Of a stretch of DNA of 64,000 bases, positions 34,322-42,871 are shown piece after piece. Source of the stretch: Burkholderiales bacterium. GTDB lineage: Bacteria > Pseudomonadota > Gammaproteobacteria > Burkholderiales > Burkholderiaceae_C. The notes under the pieces are model-generated. The model was given only the letters and a program-made list of their open reading frames with translations, made no database searches and was not told where the DNA came from. The DNA lies in contig JACRAZ010000107.1 in assembly GCA_016213205.1 (NCBI GenBank), forward strand, positions 87,158 to 151,157. Direction: 5' to 3'. How positions within the stretch are numbered: position 1 is the first letter of the stretch; the number at the start of each line of letters is the position of its first letter. A program made the translations under genes and the position numbers.

Positions 34322-34407
34322 TTCAAATACACCCTGGCGTACGCGCGGTCACGCGCGACACATCCGCATCGGCTGTGCAGGCCGTCACCCTTGTTCGAGG
34401 CCTCCTC

Positions 34408-35556
34408 ATGTCCTTTCGCGTCCGTCATCTGCTGCTGTTGATCTGGCTTGTTGGCAGCACGGCCCAGGCCGCGCTGAACACCATGGTGGCCGTCGAGCCC
34501 ACCTCGCGCATGGATTCGTTGCGCGTATCGCGCGAGGCGGTTGAAACGAGCCTGGGGCGCAGCGCGGGACAGGAAATCAACGTGTCCTTCAGCGAAGACC
34601 TGACCGACGTGATGCGCGCCACCCGCACCGGCGAGTACGACATCTTCATCGCGCCGCCGCAGGTGGCGGCGTCGGCACTGACACGCGGCTTCGAGCTCGT
34701 GGGCTCCACCGAGGCGATGGAGCAGTACGTGCTGGTGGCGCGCGCCTCGCTCACCAGCGTGGCCGCGCTCAAGGGCCGCCGGCTCTACCTGCCGCAGCAG
34801 GATTCGATCTACACCTACATGGCACGCGGCCTGCTCAACGCAGGCGGCCTGTCCGTGAAGGACATGAAGGTGGAGCACGCCCGCTGGCCGGCGGCCGGCC
34901 TGGTATCGCTGGGCATGGGCCAGACCGACGCCACCGTGGTGCGCCGCAGCGAGTGGGACAGCTGGTCGCGCGACAACCCGCGCCTGGCCGCGGTGCTGGC
35001 CACCTCCACCCCGGTGCCGGGCGGCCTGTCGGTCGTGGTGAAGAAAGACCTGCCGACCACCCTGCGCGAGCGCCTGGCGCGCTGGTTCACCGGCCCGGCG
35101 CCGGCCACCGGCCTGAAGGCCGCCACGCAGCGCGCCGAGCTGTCGCAGTACCGCACGGTGGCCGAACTGGGCTACTTCACTCCCACGCTGCTGCCGGGCG
35201 CCACGCTGGTGGCCGCCAAGGAGGTGCAGCAGCTCATCGCCAATGGCGCGGTGATGGTGGATACCCGCAGCGAGAAGGAATACAAGGCGCGCCACATCCC
35301 GAAGGCGGTGCTGGTGCCGTATCACGAGAAGAGCCTGAAGGACGTGGCCTTCGATGCCAGCAAGGACGACTTTGCCGGCCTGGCCACGCTGGACAAGTCC
35401 AAGCCCACGGTGTTTGCCTGCAACGGCGCCGAGTGCTGGAAGTCCTACAAGGCGAGCAAGGCCGCCGTGGCGGCCGGCTTCAAGCAGGTGTACTGGTTCC
35501 GCGGCGGCCTGCCCGAATGGGAAGCCACCTTCGGTGCTTCCGCCCCCAGCCAGTGA
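34408..35556 (+). CDS. Periplasmic substrate-binding-like protein fused to a rhodanese domain
   Basis: 382 residues. A signal peptide (LLLLIWLVGSTAQA) is followed by a PhnD/SsuA-type binding lobe structure from about 25 to 250 (SFSEDLTDVMRATRTGEYDI, LKGRRLYLPQQDSIYTYMAR). Residues about 270-378 form a rhodanese domain: VMVDTRSEKEYKARHIPKAV, then the active-site region VFACNGAECWKSYKASK with Cys338 and Cys343; which one is catalytic is open. Close to sorAB on the other strand, suggesting sulfur handling in the periplasm. GTG start of the next gene overlaps its stop. Confidence 0.82.
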   Translation: MSFRVRHLLLLIWLVGSTAQAALNTMVAVEPTSRMDSLRVSREAVETSLGRSAGQEINVSFSEDLTDVMRATRTGEYDIFIAPPQVAASALTRGFELVGSTEAMEQYVLVARASLTSVAALKGRRLYLPQQDSIYTYMARGLLNAGGLSVKDMKVEHARWPAAGLVSLGMGQTDATVVRRSEWDSWSRDNPRLAAVLATSTPVPGGLSVVVKKDLPTTLRERLARWFTGPAPATGLKAATQRAELSQYRTVAELGYFTPTLLPGATLVAAKEVQQLIANGAVMVDTRSEKEYKARHIPKAVLVPYHEKSLKDVAFDASKDDFAGLATLDKSKPTVFACNGAECWKSYKASKAAVAAGFKQVYWFRGGLPEWEATFGASAPSQ

Positions 35557-35897
35557 CCGGCGCCGCGGGCCACAACCCCTGCACGGCGTGCGGCGCCTGC
35601 TGCGCCAGTTTCCGCGTCGACTTCGCGCCTGAAGAACTGCAAAGCGCCGGCGGCTGCGTGCCCGACGGGCTGGCGGTGCAGCTCACCAGCACCTTGTGCC
35701 GCATGCGGGGCACCGACCACGCCCGCCCACGCTGTGCCGCGCTGACGGGCACGGTGGGGGTGCAGGCCGGTTGTGGCATCTACGAGTGGCGGCCCGGCCC
35801 CTGCCGCGAGTTCGGCCTTCGTGCGCCGCAGGGCCTGGGTGACGAAGCCTGCGCCCGCGCCCGCGCGCGCCACGGCCTGCCGCCGCTGCCGATGTAG
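35553..35897 (+). CDS. YkgJ family cysteine-cluster protein
   Basis: 114 residues. N-terminal NPCTACGACCASFRVDF gives the CxxCxxCC pattern, with further cysteines in LCRMRG, RCAALTG and GCGIYEWRPGPCREF. The set is expected to bind zinc or an iron-sulfur cluster. Role unknown. The GTG start (35553) overlaps the stop of the rhodanese fusion gene, so the two are translated together. No signal peptide, so it should be cytoplasmic while its partner is exported. Confidence 0.85.
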   Translation: MTGAAGHNPCTACGACCASFRVDFAPEELQSAGGCVPDGLAVQLTSTLCRMRGTDHARPRCAALTGTVGVQAGCGIYEWRPGPCREFGLRAPQGLGDEACARARARHGLPPLPM

Positions 35898-35975
35898 TGG
35901 CATGGCCGCCCGCCGCGGCCCGGTGGGTGGCGTCGGCGGCTCCCGCCATCGCGGGGTGCGCCTATCATCGCGCCG

Positions 35976-36599
35976 ATGAAGCGTGTGTGGGACATCTCGC
36001 CGCCCGTCGGCCCGGCCTCGCCGGTGTTTCCCGGCGACGCGCCTTTCCAGCTGCACTGGGGCTGGACACTGGGCCCCGAGTGCCCGGTGAACGTGAGCAC
36101 GCTCACGTTGTCACCGCACACCGGCGCGCATGCGGATGCACCGCTGCACTACGACAACGCCGGCGCCGCCGTGGGGGCGCTGGACCTCGAGCCCTTTCTC
36201 GGCCCCTGCCGGGTGGTGCATGCCATCGGCTGCGGCCCGCTGGTCGAGTGGCGGCACCTGGGCCATGCGCTGCATGCGCTGCCGCCGCGGGTGCTGGTAC
36301 GCACCTATGCCCAGGCCCCGACGGGCTGGGACCCGGCGCTCACCGCCTTCGCCCCCGAAACGATCGAGCGCCTGGCCGATGCCGGCGTGCGCCTGGTGGG
36401 CATCGACACCGCGAGCATCGACCCGGCCGACAGCAAGGCGCTGCCCAGCCACCAGGTGATCCGCCGGCGGGACCTGCGCGTGCTGGAGAACCTGGTGCTC
36501 GACCAGGTGCCCGAAGGCGACTACGAGCTGATCGCCCTGCCGCTGAAGCTTGTCACCGCGGACGCCTCGCCGGTGCGCGCGGTGCTGCGCTCACTGTGA
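35976..36599 (+). CDS. kynB: Kynurenine formamidase (arylformamidase)
   Basis: 207 residues. Hydrolyses N-formylkynurenine to kynurenine. The metal motif is SPHTGAHADAPLHY near residues 46-59 (HxGxHxDxPxH), and SPPVGPASPVFPGDAPF and GIDTASIDPADSKALPSHQV are typical of the KynB cyclase-like family. First of three genes for tryptophan breakdown to anthranilate. TATCAT lies about 13 bases ahead of the ATG, so the transcript may start close to it. Confidence 0.95.
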   Translation: MKRVWDISPPVGPASPVFPGDAPFQLHWGWTLGPECPVNVSTLTLSPHTGAHADAPLHYDNAGAAVGALDLEPFLGPCRVVHAIGCGPLVEWRHLGHALHALPPRVLVRTYAQAPTGWDPALTAFAPETIERLADAGVRLVGIDTASIDPADSKALPSHQVIRRRDLRVLENLVLDQVPEGDYELIALPLKLVTADASPVRAVLRSL

Positions 36600-36600
36600 C

Positions 36601-37884
36601 ATGACGCCCAGCCGCGACGACGCCCTGGCGCTGGACGCCGCCGACCCGCTGGCGCCCCTGCGTGCGCAGTTCACGCTGCCGGCGGACCGGATCTACCTGG
36701 ACGGCAACTCGCTGGGCGCGCTGCCGCGCGCCACGGCGGCACGGGTGCAGCAGCTGATCACCGACGAATGGGGCCAGGGCCTGATCGGCAGCTGGAACAC
36801 GGCCGGCTGGATGGCGCTGCCATTGCGCGTGGGCGACAAGATCGCCCGCCTCGTGGGCGCCAACCCGGGCGAGCTGGTGGTGGCCGATTCGACCTCGGTG
36901 AACCTGTACAAGGTGCTGCACGCCGCATGGCAGATCCAGCGCGCCGATGCACCGGCACGCCGCGTGATCGTGTCCGAGCGCAGCAATTTCCCCACCGACC
37001 TGTACATCGCCGATTCGCTGGCGCGCGAGTTCGGCGGCACGCTGCGCCTGGTGCAAGCGCCCGAAGACCTGCCCGCGGCCCTGGGCCAGGACACGGCTCT
37101 CATGTTGCTCACCCACGTGAACTACCGCAGCGGCCGCCTGCACGACATGGCCACGCTCAGTGCCGCGGCCCATGCCGCCGGCGCGCTGGCCGTGTGGGAC
37201 CTGGCGCATTCAGCCGGCGCGGTGCCGCTGGCGCTGCACGACGACGGCGCCGATTTCGCCGTGGGCTGCGGCTACAAGTACCTCAATGGCGGCCCCGGTG
37301 CCCCGGCCTTCGTGTGGGCGCACCCGCGCCACGTGCAGCGCGTGCGGCAGCCGCTGTCGGGCTGGATCGGCCATGCGGCACCGTTCACGTTCACGCCGGG
37401 CTACGAGCCGGCCGCGGGCATTGCGCGTTATCAGTGCGGCACACCGTCGGTGCTGGCGCTGGCCGCACTGGATTGCGGCGTCGACACCTTGCTGGCGGCC
37501 GAACCGCTGGGCGGCATGCGCGCCCTGCGCGCCAAGTCGCTTGCGCTCACGCGGCTGTTCATCGCCCTGGTGGAGGCACGCTGCGCCGGCCACGGCCTGT
37601 CGCTCGCATCGCCGCGCGACGATGACTGGCGCGGCAGCCAGGTGAGCCTGGCCCGCAGCGAGGGCGGCTACGCCATCGTGCAGGCGCTGATCGCGCGTGG
37701 CGTGGTGGGCGACTTCCGCGCCGGTGATGCCACCGGCGGCCTGGGCGACATCCTGCGCTTCGGCGTCACGCCGCTGTACACCCGCCATGTCGACGTGTGG
37801 GACGCCGTCGAACAACTGCGCCAGGTGCTCGCCTCGGGCGAGTGGCGCGAGCCCCGCTTCAACCAACCCGCGGCAGTGACATGA
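36601..37884 (+). CDS. kynU: Kynureninase
   Basis: 427 residues. PLP enzyme that splits kynurenine into anthranilate and alanine. Lys226 in VGCGYKYLNGGPGAPAF is the likely PLP lysine; IYLDGNSLGALPRATAARVQ and DLAHSAGAVPLALHD are family blocks. ATG 36601 is one base after the kynB stop, so the genes are tightly coupled. Slightly longer N-terminus than some relatives. Operon order kynB-kynU-kynA. Confidence 0.95.
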   Translation: MTPSRDDALALDAADPLAPLRAQFTLPADRIYLDGNSLGALPRATAARVQQLITDEWGQGLIGSWNTAGWMALPLRVGDKIARLVGANPGELVVADSTSVNLYKVLHAAWQIQRADAPARRVIVSERSNFPTDLYIADSLAREFGGTLRLVQAPEDLPAALGQDTALMLLTHVNYRSGRLHDMATLSAAAHAAGALAVWDLAHSAGAVPLALHDDGADFAVGCGYKYLNGGPGAPAFVWAHPRHVQRVRQPLSGWIGHAAPFTFTPGYEPAAGIARYQCGTPSVLALAALDCGVDTLLAAEPLGGMRALRAKSLALTRLFIALVEARCAGHGLSLASPRDDDWRGSQVSLARSEGGYAIVQALIARGVVGDFRAGDATGGLGDILRFGVTPLYTRHVDVWDAVEQLRQVLASGEWREPRFNQPAAVT

Positions 37885-37942
37885 GCACGCAGCGCAGCGC
37901 CCAAGTGCGAATCCCGGAGCACGCCGTGCGGAGGGCCATCCA

Positions 37943-38770
37943 GTGAGCACCGACAACCACCACGGCGCCCAGCTCGACTTCTCGGCCGACATGAGCTACG
38001 GCGACTACCTCGCGCTCGATGCCGTGCTCAATGCCCAGCACCCACGCTCGCCGGCGCACGACGAGATGCTGTTCATCGTGCAGCACCAGACCAGCGAGCT
38101 GTGGATGAAGCTGATGCTGCACGAGCTGCGCGCCGCGGTGGACGCGATCGCGGGCGATGCGCTGGCGCCGGCCTTCAAGATGCTGGCGCGCGTTTCGCGC
38201 ATCATGGAGCAGCTGGTACACGCCTGGGACGTGCTGGCCACGATGACACCGCCCGAGTACAGCGCGATCCGGCCCTACCTCGGCCGCTCGTCGGGCTTCC
38301 AGAGCTGGCAGTACCGTTGCATCGAGTTCATGCTGGGCAACAAGCAGGCCGCGATGCGGAAGCCCCATGCGCACCGGCCCGAACTGCTGGCGCAGGTGGA
38401 GGCGGCCTGGCGCGCACCCTCGCTCTACGACGAGGCCCTGCGCCTGCTGGCGCGGCGCGGCCTGGCGGTGCCGGCCAGCCACACCGAGCGCGACTGGACC
38501 CAGCCCTACGCCGCCAGCGACGCGGTGGAGCAGGCCTGGCTCTCGGTGTACCGTGCCCCGCAGCGGCACTGGGACCTGTACCAGCTGGGCGAGGAGCTCA
38601 CCGACCTGGAAGAGGCCTTCCGGCTCTGGCGCTTTCGCCACCTGAGCACGGTGCAACGCATCATCGGCGACAAGCACGGCACCGGTGGCACCAGCGGCGT
38701 GGGCTACCTGCGCAACATGCTCGACGTGGTGCTGTTCCCCGAGATCTGGAAGCTGCGCACCGACCTGTAG
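37943..38770 (+). CDS. kynA: Tryptophan 2,3-dioxygenase
   Basis: 275 residues. Heme enzyme that opens the indole ring of tryptophan, the first step of the pathway. FIVQHQTSELWMKLMLHELR and RFRHLSTVQRIIG (with the probable heme-ligand His) are diagnostic, as is GTGGTSGVGYLRNMLD at the C-terminus. GTG 37943 is supported by GGAGGG eight bases upstream. It follows kynU by 58 bases in the same operon. No kynR/Lrp-type regulator is adjacent. Confidence 0.95.
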   Translation: MSTDNHHGAQLDFSADMSYGDYLALDAVLNAQHPRSPAHDEMLFIVQHQTSELWMKLMLHELRAAVDAIAGDALAPAFKMLARVSRIMEQLVHAWDVLATMTPPEYSAIRPYLGRSSGFQSWQYRCIEFMLGNKQAAMRKPHAHRPELLAQVEAAWRAPSLYDEALRLLARRGLAVPASHTERDWTQPYAASDAVEQAWLSVYRAPQRHWDLYQLGEELTDLEEAFRLWRFRHLSTVQRIIGDKHGTGGTSGVGYLRNMLDVVLFPEIWKLRTDL

Positions 38771-38812
38771 GCCTGCCGGCGCACCGGCGTGGCGCCTGGC
38801 GGGGCCCGCGCT

Positions 38813-39754
38813 TCAGCGGCGGCGCACCCACGCCGGGTGGCGGTCGACCTGCGGCGTGCCGATGCGGCGCAGCACCACGCCCTCGGGGGTGGCCAGAAAG
38901 ATGTCGCCGCCGTCGTCGGTCCGGGCCCAATAGGCCAGCAGCCGCCCATCGGGCGAGAAGCGGGGATCGTAGGCGTTGTGCGGCAGCGGCAGGAACCGCG
39001 GTTCCCCGCCGGCGGCATCCACCAGGCCGATGCGCGAACGCAGGGTGCCGTCCGCGCCGGCGTCGGAGCGCTGGAACGCGATCATGCGCCCATCCGCCGA
39101 CCAGGACGGGCTGAAGTCGCCCCAGTTGCCCGGCGTCGTGATGCGCCGCGCCTGGCTCCCGTCGGCAGCCATCACCCAGATCGCCGGGCCGCCTTGCCGA
39201 TAGGCGGTGAACGCCAGGCGGGTGCCGTCGGGCGACCAGGCCGGCGTGCGGTCGGGGTCGATCAGGTCGCCGGGTGCCGGCGTGAGGATGCGGCGATCGT
39301 GCAGTGCGCCGTCGGCCCAGCGGGCCAGCACGATGTCACCACCCGGGTCCTCGCGCTGCGAGGTGTAGGCGACCCGGCGCCCATCGGGCGCGACGCTCGG
39401 CTCCGTCTCCACCGCCGCGCCGTCCACCGACAGGCGGCGCGGCCGGGGGTCGGCCAGGTCCAGCCAGTGCAGCAGCGAGGGCGATTGCGCATCCAACGGG
39501 TCGCTGGCGGCATAGAACAGCGCCGTGCCGTCCGGGTGCGCCACCGGCCGGATGCCGCGCACTCCGCCGGCCAGCGGGCTGCTGCGGTCGCGCAGCAGGT
39601 CGTACCGGTGCAGGCGCGGCTCGCCATCGGCGCCGATGGCATCGAACACCAGGTCGTGGGTGGGCACCGGGTCGGCGGCCTCGCCGCCGCCGCCACCGCA
39701 GGCCGCCAGAAAGATCCCCATGCAGGCCGCGGCCAGGGCCGCCAGGCGCGCCAT
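38813..39754 (-). CDS. TolB-like beta-propeller (PD40) lipoprotein
   Basis: 313 residues. Signal peptide with lipobox LAAC near residue 19, then a glycine run, so it should be a membrane-anchored lipoprotein. The remainder has repeats of the WD40-like PD40 type: SVAPDGRRVAYTSQRED, PAWSPDGTRLAFTAYRQ, PSWSADGRMIAFQRSD and PRFSPDGRLLAYWART. A beta-propeller of six or so blades is likely. Role unknown, and it is not the true TolB, since no tol/pal genes are nearby. Convergent with kynA. Confidence 0.82.
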   Translation of the reverse strand: MARLAALAAACMGIFLAACGGGGGEAADPVPTHDLVFDAIGADGEPRLHRYDLLRDRSSPLAGGVRGIRPVAHPDGTALFYAASDPLDAQSPSLLHWLDLADPRPRRLSVDGAAVETEPSVAPDGRRVAYTSQREDPGGDIVLARWADGALHDRRILTPAPGDLIDPDRTPAWSPDGTRLAFTAYRQGGPAIWVMAADGSQARRITTPGNWGDFSPSWSADGRMIAFQRSDAGADGTLRSRIGLVDAAGGEPRFLPLPHNAYDPRFSPDGRLLAYWARTDDGGDIFLATPEGVVLRRIGTPQVDRHPAWVRRR

Positions 39755-39757
39755 CGC

Positions 39758-40045
39758 TCAGGCGTCGAACGCGCCGGCGCGTTCGAGCATCGTGAACTGC
39801 GGCGCGCGGGTGGCGCCACCGGAACGCATCGTGGCCTTGACCAGTGGGTCGGCCAGGAATGCGTCGAAGGCGGCACGGTCGCGCCAGTCGATCAGCACGC
39901 GGGCCGCTTGACCGTCGCCCGGCACGCGAAAGGCCTGCGCCGCCAGGCTGCCATGGTGGCGGCGCGCCTCGCGCCCCGCCGTGGCAAACACGTGCAGGAA
40001 CTGATCGAAGTCTTCGATGGCCACTTCGGCCCAGGTGGTGAACAT
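39758..40045 (-). CDS. Small ABM/DUF1330-like protein
   Basis: 95 residues. FDQFLHVFATAGREARRHHG, RVLIDWRDRAAFDAFLADPL and APQFTMLERAGAFDA suggest the ferredoxin-like fold of antibiotic-biosynthesis-monooxygenase (ABM) proteins. These enzymes oxidise or bind small aromatic molecules without a cofactor, but many are of unknown role. It stands 36 bases after the next minus-strand gene, which is of the related YdhR type. Assignment is by general pattern only. Confidence 0.6.
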   Translation of the reverse strand: MFTTWAEVAIEDFDQFLHVFATAGREARRHHGSLAAQAFRVPGDGQAARVLIDWRDRAAFDAFLADPLVKATMRSGGATRAPQFTMLERAGAFDA

Positions 40046-40081
40046 GGTGCAGATGCTCCTATGGCTTGAATGACGCGTCCT

Positions 40082-40432
40082 TCACAGGGCCGATGCGGCT
40101 TGCGCCTGGCGTGCTGGCAGCGCCGGGGTTGCGGCCGCCTTGCAGCGCCGGCTCAGGTCCGGGTTGAGCGCCGAGATCGCCACCGCCAGCACCTGGATGC
40201 CCCACTGGGCCAGGCGCGCCCGGTGCTTGGCGAGGTAGCGCTCGGCGTTGTCGCGGCTGTCGAACAGGTAGGCGCCGCCGGCTTCGCCGCGGCCTGCATC
40301 TTCGAGCCACAGCTTCCAGTGCAGGCCGGGTTCGCTGGCGATGTCATCGGCCAGGGCGGCCAGGCCCTGGCTCATCTCCTGGCCCCAGGGGCCGTCATAG
40401 GGAAACCGGATGTGGACGAGTACGGGGTGCAT
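40082..40432 (-). CDS. YdhR family putative mono-oxygenase
   Basis: 116 residues. VLVHIRFPYDGPWGQEMSQG, GLHWKLWLEDAGRGEAGGAY and LFDSRDNAERYLAKHRARLA match the YdhR family (ABM-like dimeric fold). The C-terminal 30 residues are Ala-rich and not conserved. Function unknown. It is divergent from a LysR gene with inverted repeats in the gap, so it and the following ABM-like gene are probably that regulator's targets. Confidence 0.8.
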   Translation of the reverse strand: MHPVLVHIRFPYDGPWGQEMSQGLAALADDIASEPGLHWKLWLEDAGRGEAGGAYLFDSRDNAERYLAKHRARLAQWGIQVLAVAISALNPDLSRRCKAAATPALPARQAQAASAL

Positions 40433-40489
40433 GGCAGAACTGCTTGGCAGTGGAGGATGCGGTCACTCTAGGGCGGCACCCGCGCCTGG

Positions 40490-40520
40490 TGAATACTGCG
40501 GATTCGAAATTGAGCATTCA
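40490..40520. promoter_or_regulatory. LysR-type operator region between YdhR-like and LysR genes
   Basis: GAAT-ACTGCGG-ATTC (40491-40505) is an interrupted palindrome with seven-base spacer, and a second partial copy (TTCGAAATTGAGCATTC) follows. Position in the 149-base divergent gap fits an autoregulatory LysR site. Confidence 0.5.
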
Positions 40521-40581
40521 CCGCCGGTGTTCAAACGCGGCGGGACACTCGCGCCACGCCCACCCGCCAAGCCCCCGCCCG

Positions 40582-41502
40582 ATGGACACTCTGAGCAGCA
40601 TGCGCGTCTTCGCCACCGTGGCCGAGCTCGGCAGCTTTGCCGGCGCCGCACGGCGCCACGAGATGTCGCCCGCCATGGTCAGCAAGCACATCGCCCACCT
40701 CGAGGCACGCCTGAACGCGGCGCTGCTCACCCGCACCACGCGCAAGGTGGCGCTCACCGATTCGGGCGCGCGCTACCTGCGCCAATGCCAGGAAGTGCTA
40801 CGCCTGGTGGCCGAGGCCGAGGACGAACTGGGGCACCAGCGCGCGCGGCCCAGCGGCACGCTGCGCGTGACCGCCCCGGTGGAACTGGGCAACCGGCATG
40901 TCGCGCCGCTGGTGGCGCCGCTGCTGCGCGCGCATCCGGAGTTGTCGATCCAGTTCGAGTTCACGAACCGCGTGGTCGATCTCACCGAAGAGGGGGTGGA
41001 CGTCGCGGTGCGCGTGGCCGCGCGGCTGGACAGCACGCTCGCGGGACGGCAGGTCGCCTCATCGCGGCTGCTGCCCGTGGCGTCGCCGGACTACCTGGCC
41101 CGACATGGCCAGCCGGTGCAGCCGCAGGACCTGGCCGCGCACCAGGCACTGGTGTTCACGATGGGCGACTGGTCGCGCTGGCAGCACCGGCGCGGCCCGG
41201 ACACCGGCAGCGTGGTGACGACCCCGCGGCTGCGTTCCTCGTCGTCCGACGCCCTGCGGCTGGCCGCGCTCGATGGGGCGGGCGTCTCGCTGTTGCCCAG
41301 TTTCCTGGTGGGTGACGATCTGCGCGCGGGCACGCTGCTGCCCTTGCTCACGGCATGGGACTTCGGCCGGCTGGGCATCCACCTGCTGTACCCGCAGCGC
41401 CGCTATCGCCCGGCGCGGCTGCGCGTGTTCGTCGACGCCTTGCTGGCGCGCTTCGGCGACGACCCGCAGCACGACCCCTTCTGGTCGGGTGAGAACCTGT
41501 GA
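40582..41502 (+). CDS. LysR family transcriptional regulator
   Basis: 306 residues. The start MDTLSSMRVFATVAELGSFA and KHIAHLEARLNAALLTRTTR form the winged helix-turn-helix; the effector domain begins near 90 (SGTLRVTAPVELGNRHVAPL). The subtype with TTRKVALTDSG is the CrgA/DsdC-like group common in Burkholderiales. ATG 40582 is in good agreement with the family; the upstream open frame is discarded. Probably controls the two small oxygenase-like genes divergent from it. Confidence 0.9.
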   Translation: MDTLSSMRVFATVAELGSFAGAARRHEMSPAMVSKHIAHLEARLNAALLTRTTRKVALTDSGARYLRQCQEVLRLVAEAEDELGHQRARPSGTLRVTAPVELGNRHVAPLVAPLLRAHPELSIQFEFTNRVVDLTEEGVDVAVRVAARLDSTLAGRQVASSRLLPVASPDYLARHGQPVQPQDLAAHQALVFTMGDWSRWQHRRGPDTGSVVTTPRLRSSSSDALRLAALDGAGVSLLPSFLVGDDLRAGTLLPLLTAWDFGRLGIHLLYPQRRYRPARLRVFVDALLARFGDDPQHDPFWSGENL

Positions 41503-41524
41503 ACGAACCCAGCACGCCCCTGCG

Positions 41525-42847
41525 TCAGGGCGCCGACCGGTAGACCCATTGGGTGAAGAACGCCTGCAGGTCGCGCCCGCTGGCCGACTGCATCGCCGAC
41601 TGCAGGTCGTGCGAGCCCACGGCCAGGCCCCAGCCGCGCCGTGTGTACTCGCGCAGGCCACGCCAGAACGCGGATTCGCCCAGATGCTCGCGCAGCCGGT
41701 GCATCACCACCACGCCCTTGTCGTACACCAGGGCGCGGTCGTCGGCGCTGGGCCGCGCCCAGTCGGCAAACACCAGCGGCTTGTCACCGCCGGCAGCGCG
41801 GATGCGCTCCAGGCTGTGCTGCGCGGGCTCGATGAAACGCCGATAGCCGGCCGGACCGTCACGATGCTCGAAGTAGGCCGCATTCATGAAGCTCGCCACC
41901 CCTTCGTTCAGCCAGAACTCGGTCCAGGCCCGGTTCGTGACACCGTTGCCCCACCACTGGTGCGAGAGCTCATGTGCCACCAGCCAGGTGCTGGCAGTGC
42001 CGGCCAGCACGCGCCGCGCCCAGGCCTCGCCCAGCACCGAGAAGCCGGCCATCTCCTGCGCCGCCGGGCTGCCCACCAGCACCTGGGTGTAGTGGCGGGC
42101 CGGGAACGGCAGGCCGGCCTTCTGCGTGTAGAACGCGATCATGTCGCGCGTGTCGCCGAAGATCGCCCGCACTTCGCCGTCGGACATGTCCTGCGGCACG
42201 AGATAACGCAACACCGGTGCGTCCGTGTCGTCGATCAGCTCACGGAACGGCCCGGCCGCGAAACCATACAGGTAGCTCGGCATCGGCTGCGCAAGCGACC
42301 ACACGCTCAGCGTCTTGCCACCTGGCCGGGGCTCGGCGCGCAACAGCTCGCCATTGCCCACGGTCTGCAGCCCGGCGGGCAGCAACAGGGCCAGCGCGAG
42401 GCTGGCGCGCACGTCCGGGGCGTCGATGCAGGGCATCCATTCGCTGGTGGCGAATGCGGTATGGATCTGCCGGGCCTCCGGTAGGAACGTGATGCCGCGC
42501 GTGGGCGCGCCGTGGTAGTCGATCTCGATCTCGCGCGGCTCCGGGCCCGGCGTCAACTGCAGGTGCAGCGCGCCTCCCACGCGTTCATGCGCCACCGCCA
42601 CATCGCCTTGCCGCACCGCATCGATCTGCAGCGCGCCGGCGTCCAGTCGCAGAGGCGCAGGCTCGCCTTGCGGCACGGCCAGCTGCAGACGCAGGCGCCC
42701 GTGCAGGCTGCGCCGCGTGAGATCGGGCTCCAGGTGCAGGGCCTGGTGCAGCACCCGGGCCCCTGCACCCTGCACCGGCCCTGCCAGCAAGGCCGATGGC
42801 AGCATGCCGCACACGAAGGGCGCGGCGAACGAACGGCGTCGCATCAT
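41525..42847 (-). CDS. M1 family metallopeptidase (aminopeptidase N-like), exported
   Basis: 440 residues. Signal peptide to about residue 28 (FVCGMLPSALLAGPVQGAGA), so periplasmic. Zinc motif HELSH at 292-296 (WLVAHELSHQWWGN), with the third ligand Glu315 in WLNEGVASF. The GxMEN motif that binds the substrate amino group in typical aminopeptidases is replaced by QEMAGFSV at about residues 264-271, so exopeptidase specificity may differ. The usual C-terminal domain is absent (M1 enzymes are often 600-900 residues). It is 24 bases after the htrA stop codon on the same strand. Confidence 0.85.
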   Translation of the reverse strand: MMRRRSFAAPFVCGMLPSALLAGPVQGAGARVLHQALHLEPDLTRRSLHGRLRLQLAVPQGEPAPLRLDAGALQIDAVRQGDVAVAHERVGGALHLQLTPGPEPREIEIDYHGAPTRGITFLPEARQIHTAFATSEWMPCIDAPDVRASLALALLLPAGLQTVGNGELLRAEPRPGGKTLSVWSLAQPMPSYLYGFAAGPFRELIDDTDAPVLRYLVPQDMSDGEVRAIFGDTRDMIAFYTQKAGLPFPARHYTQVLVGSPAAQEMAGFSVLGEAWARRVLAGTASTWLVAHELSHQWWGNGVTNRAWTEFWLNEGVASFMNAAYFEHRDGPAGYRRFIEPAQHSLERIRAAGGDKPLVFADWARPSADDRALVYDKGVVVMHRLREHLGESAFWRGLREYTRRGWGLAVGSHDLQSAMQSASGRDLQAFFTQWVYRSAP

Positions 42848-42871
42848 GACGCCGATCGTACTGGCGCCGGC

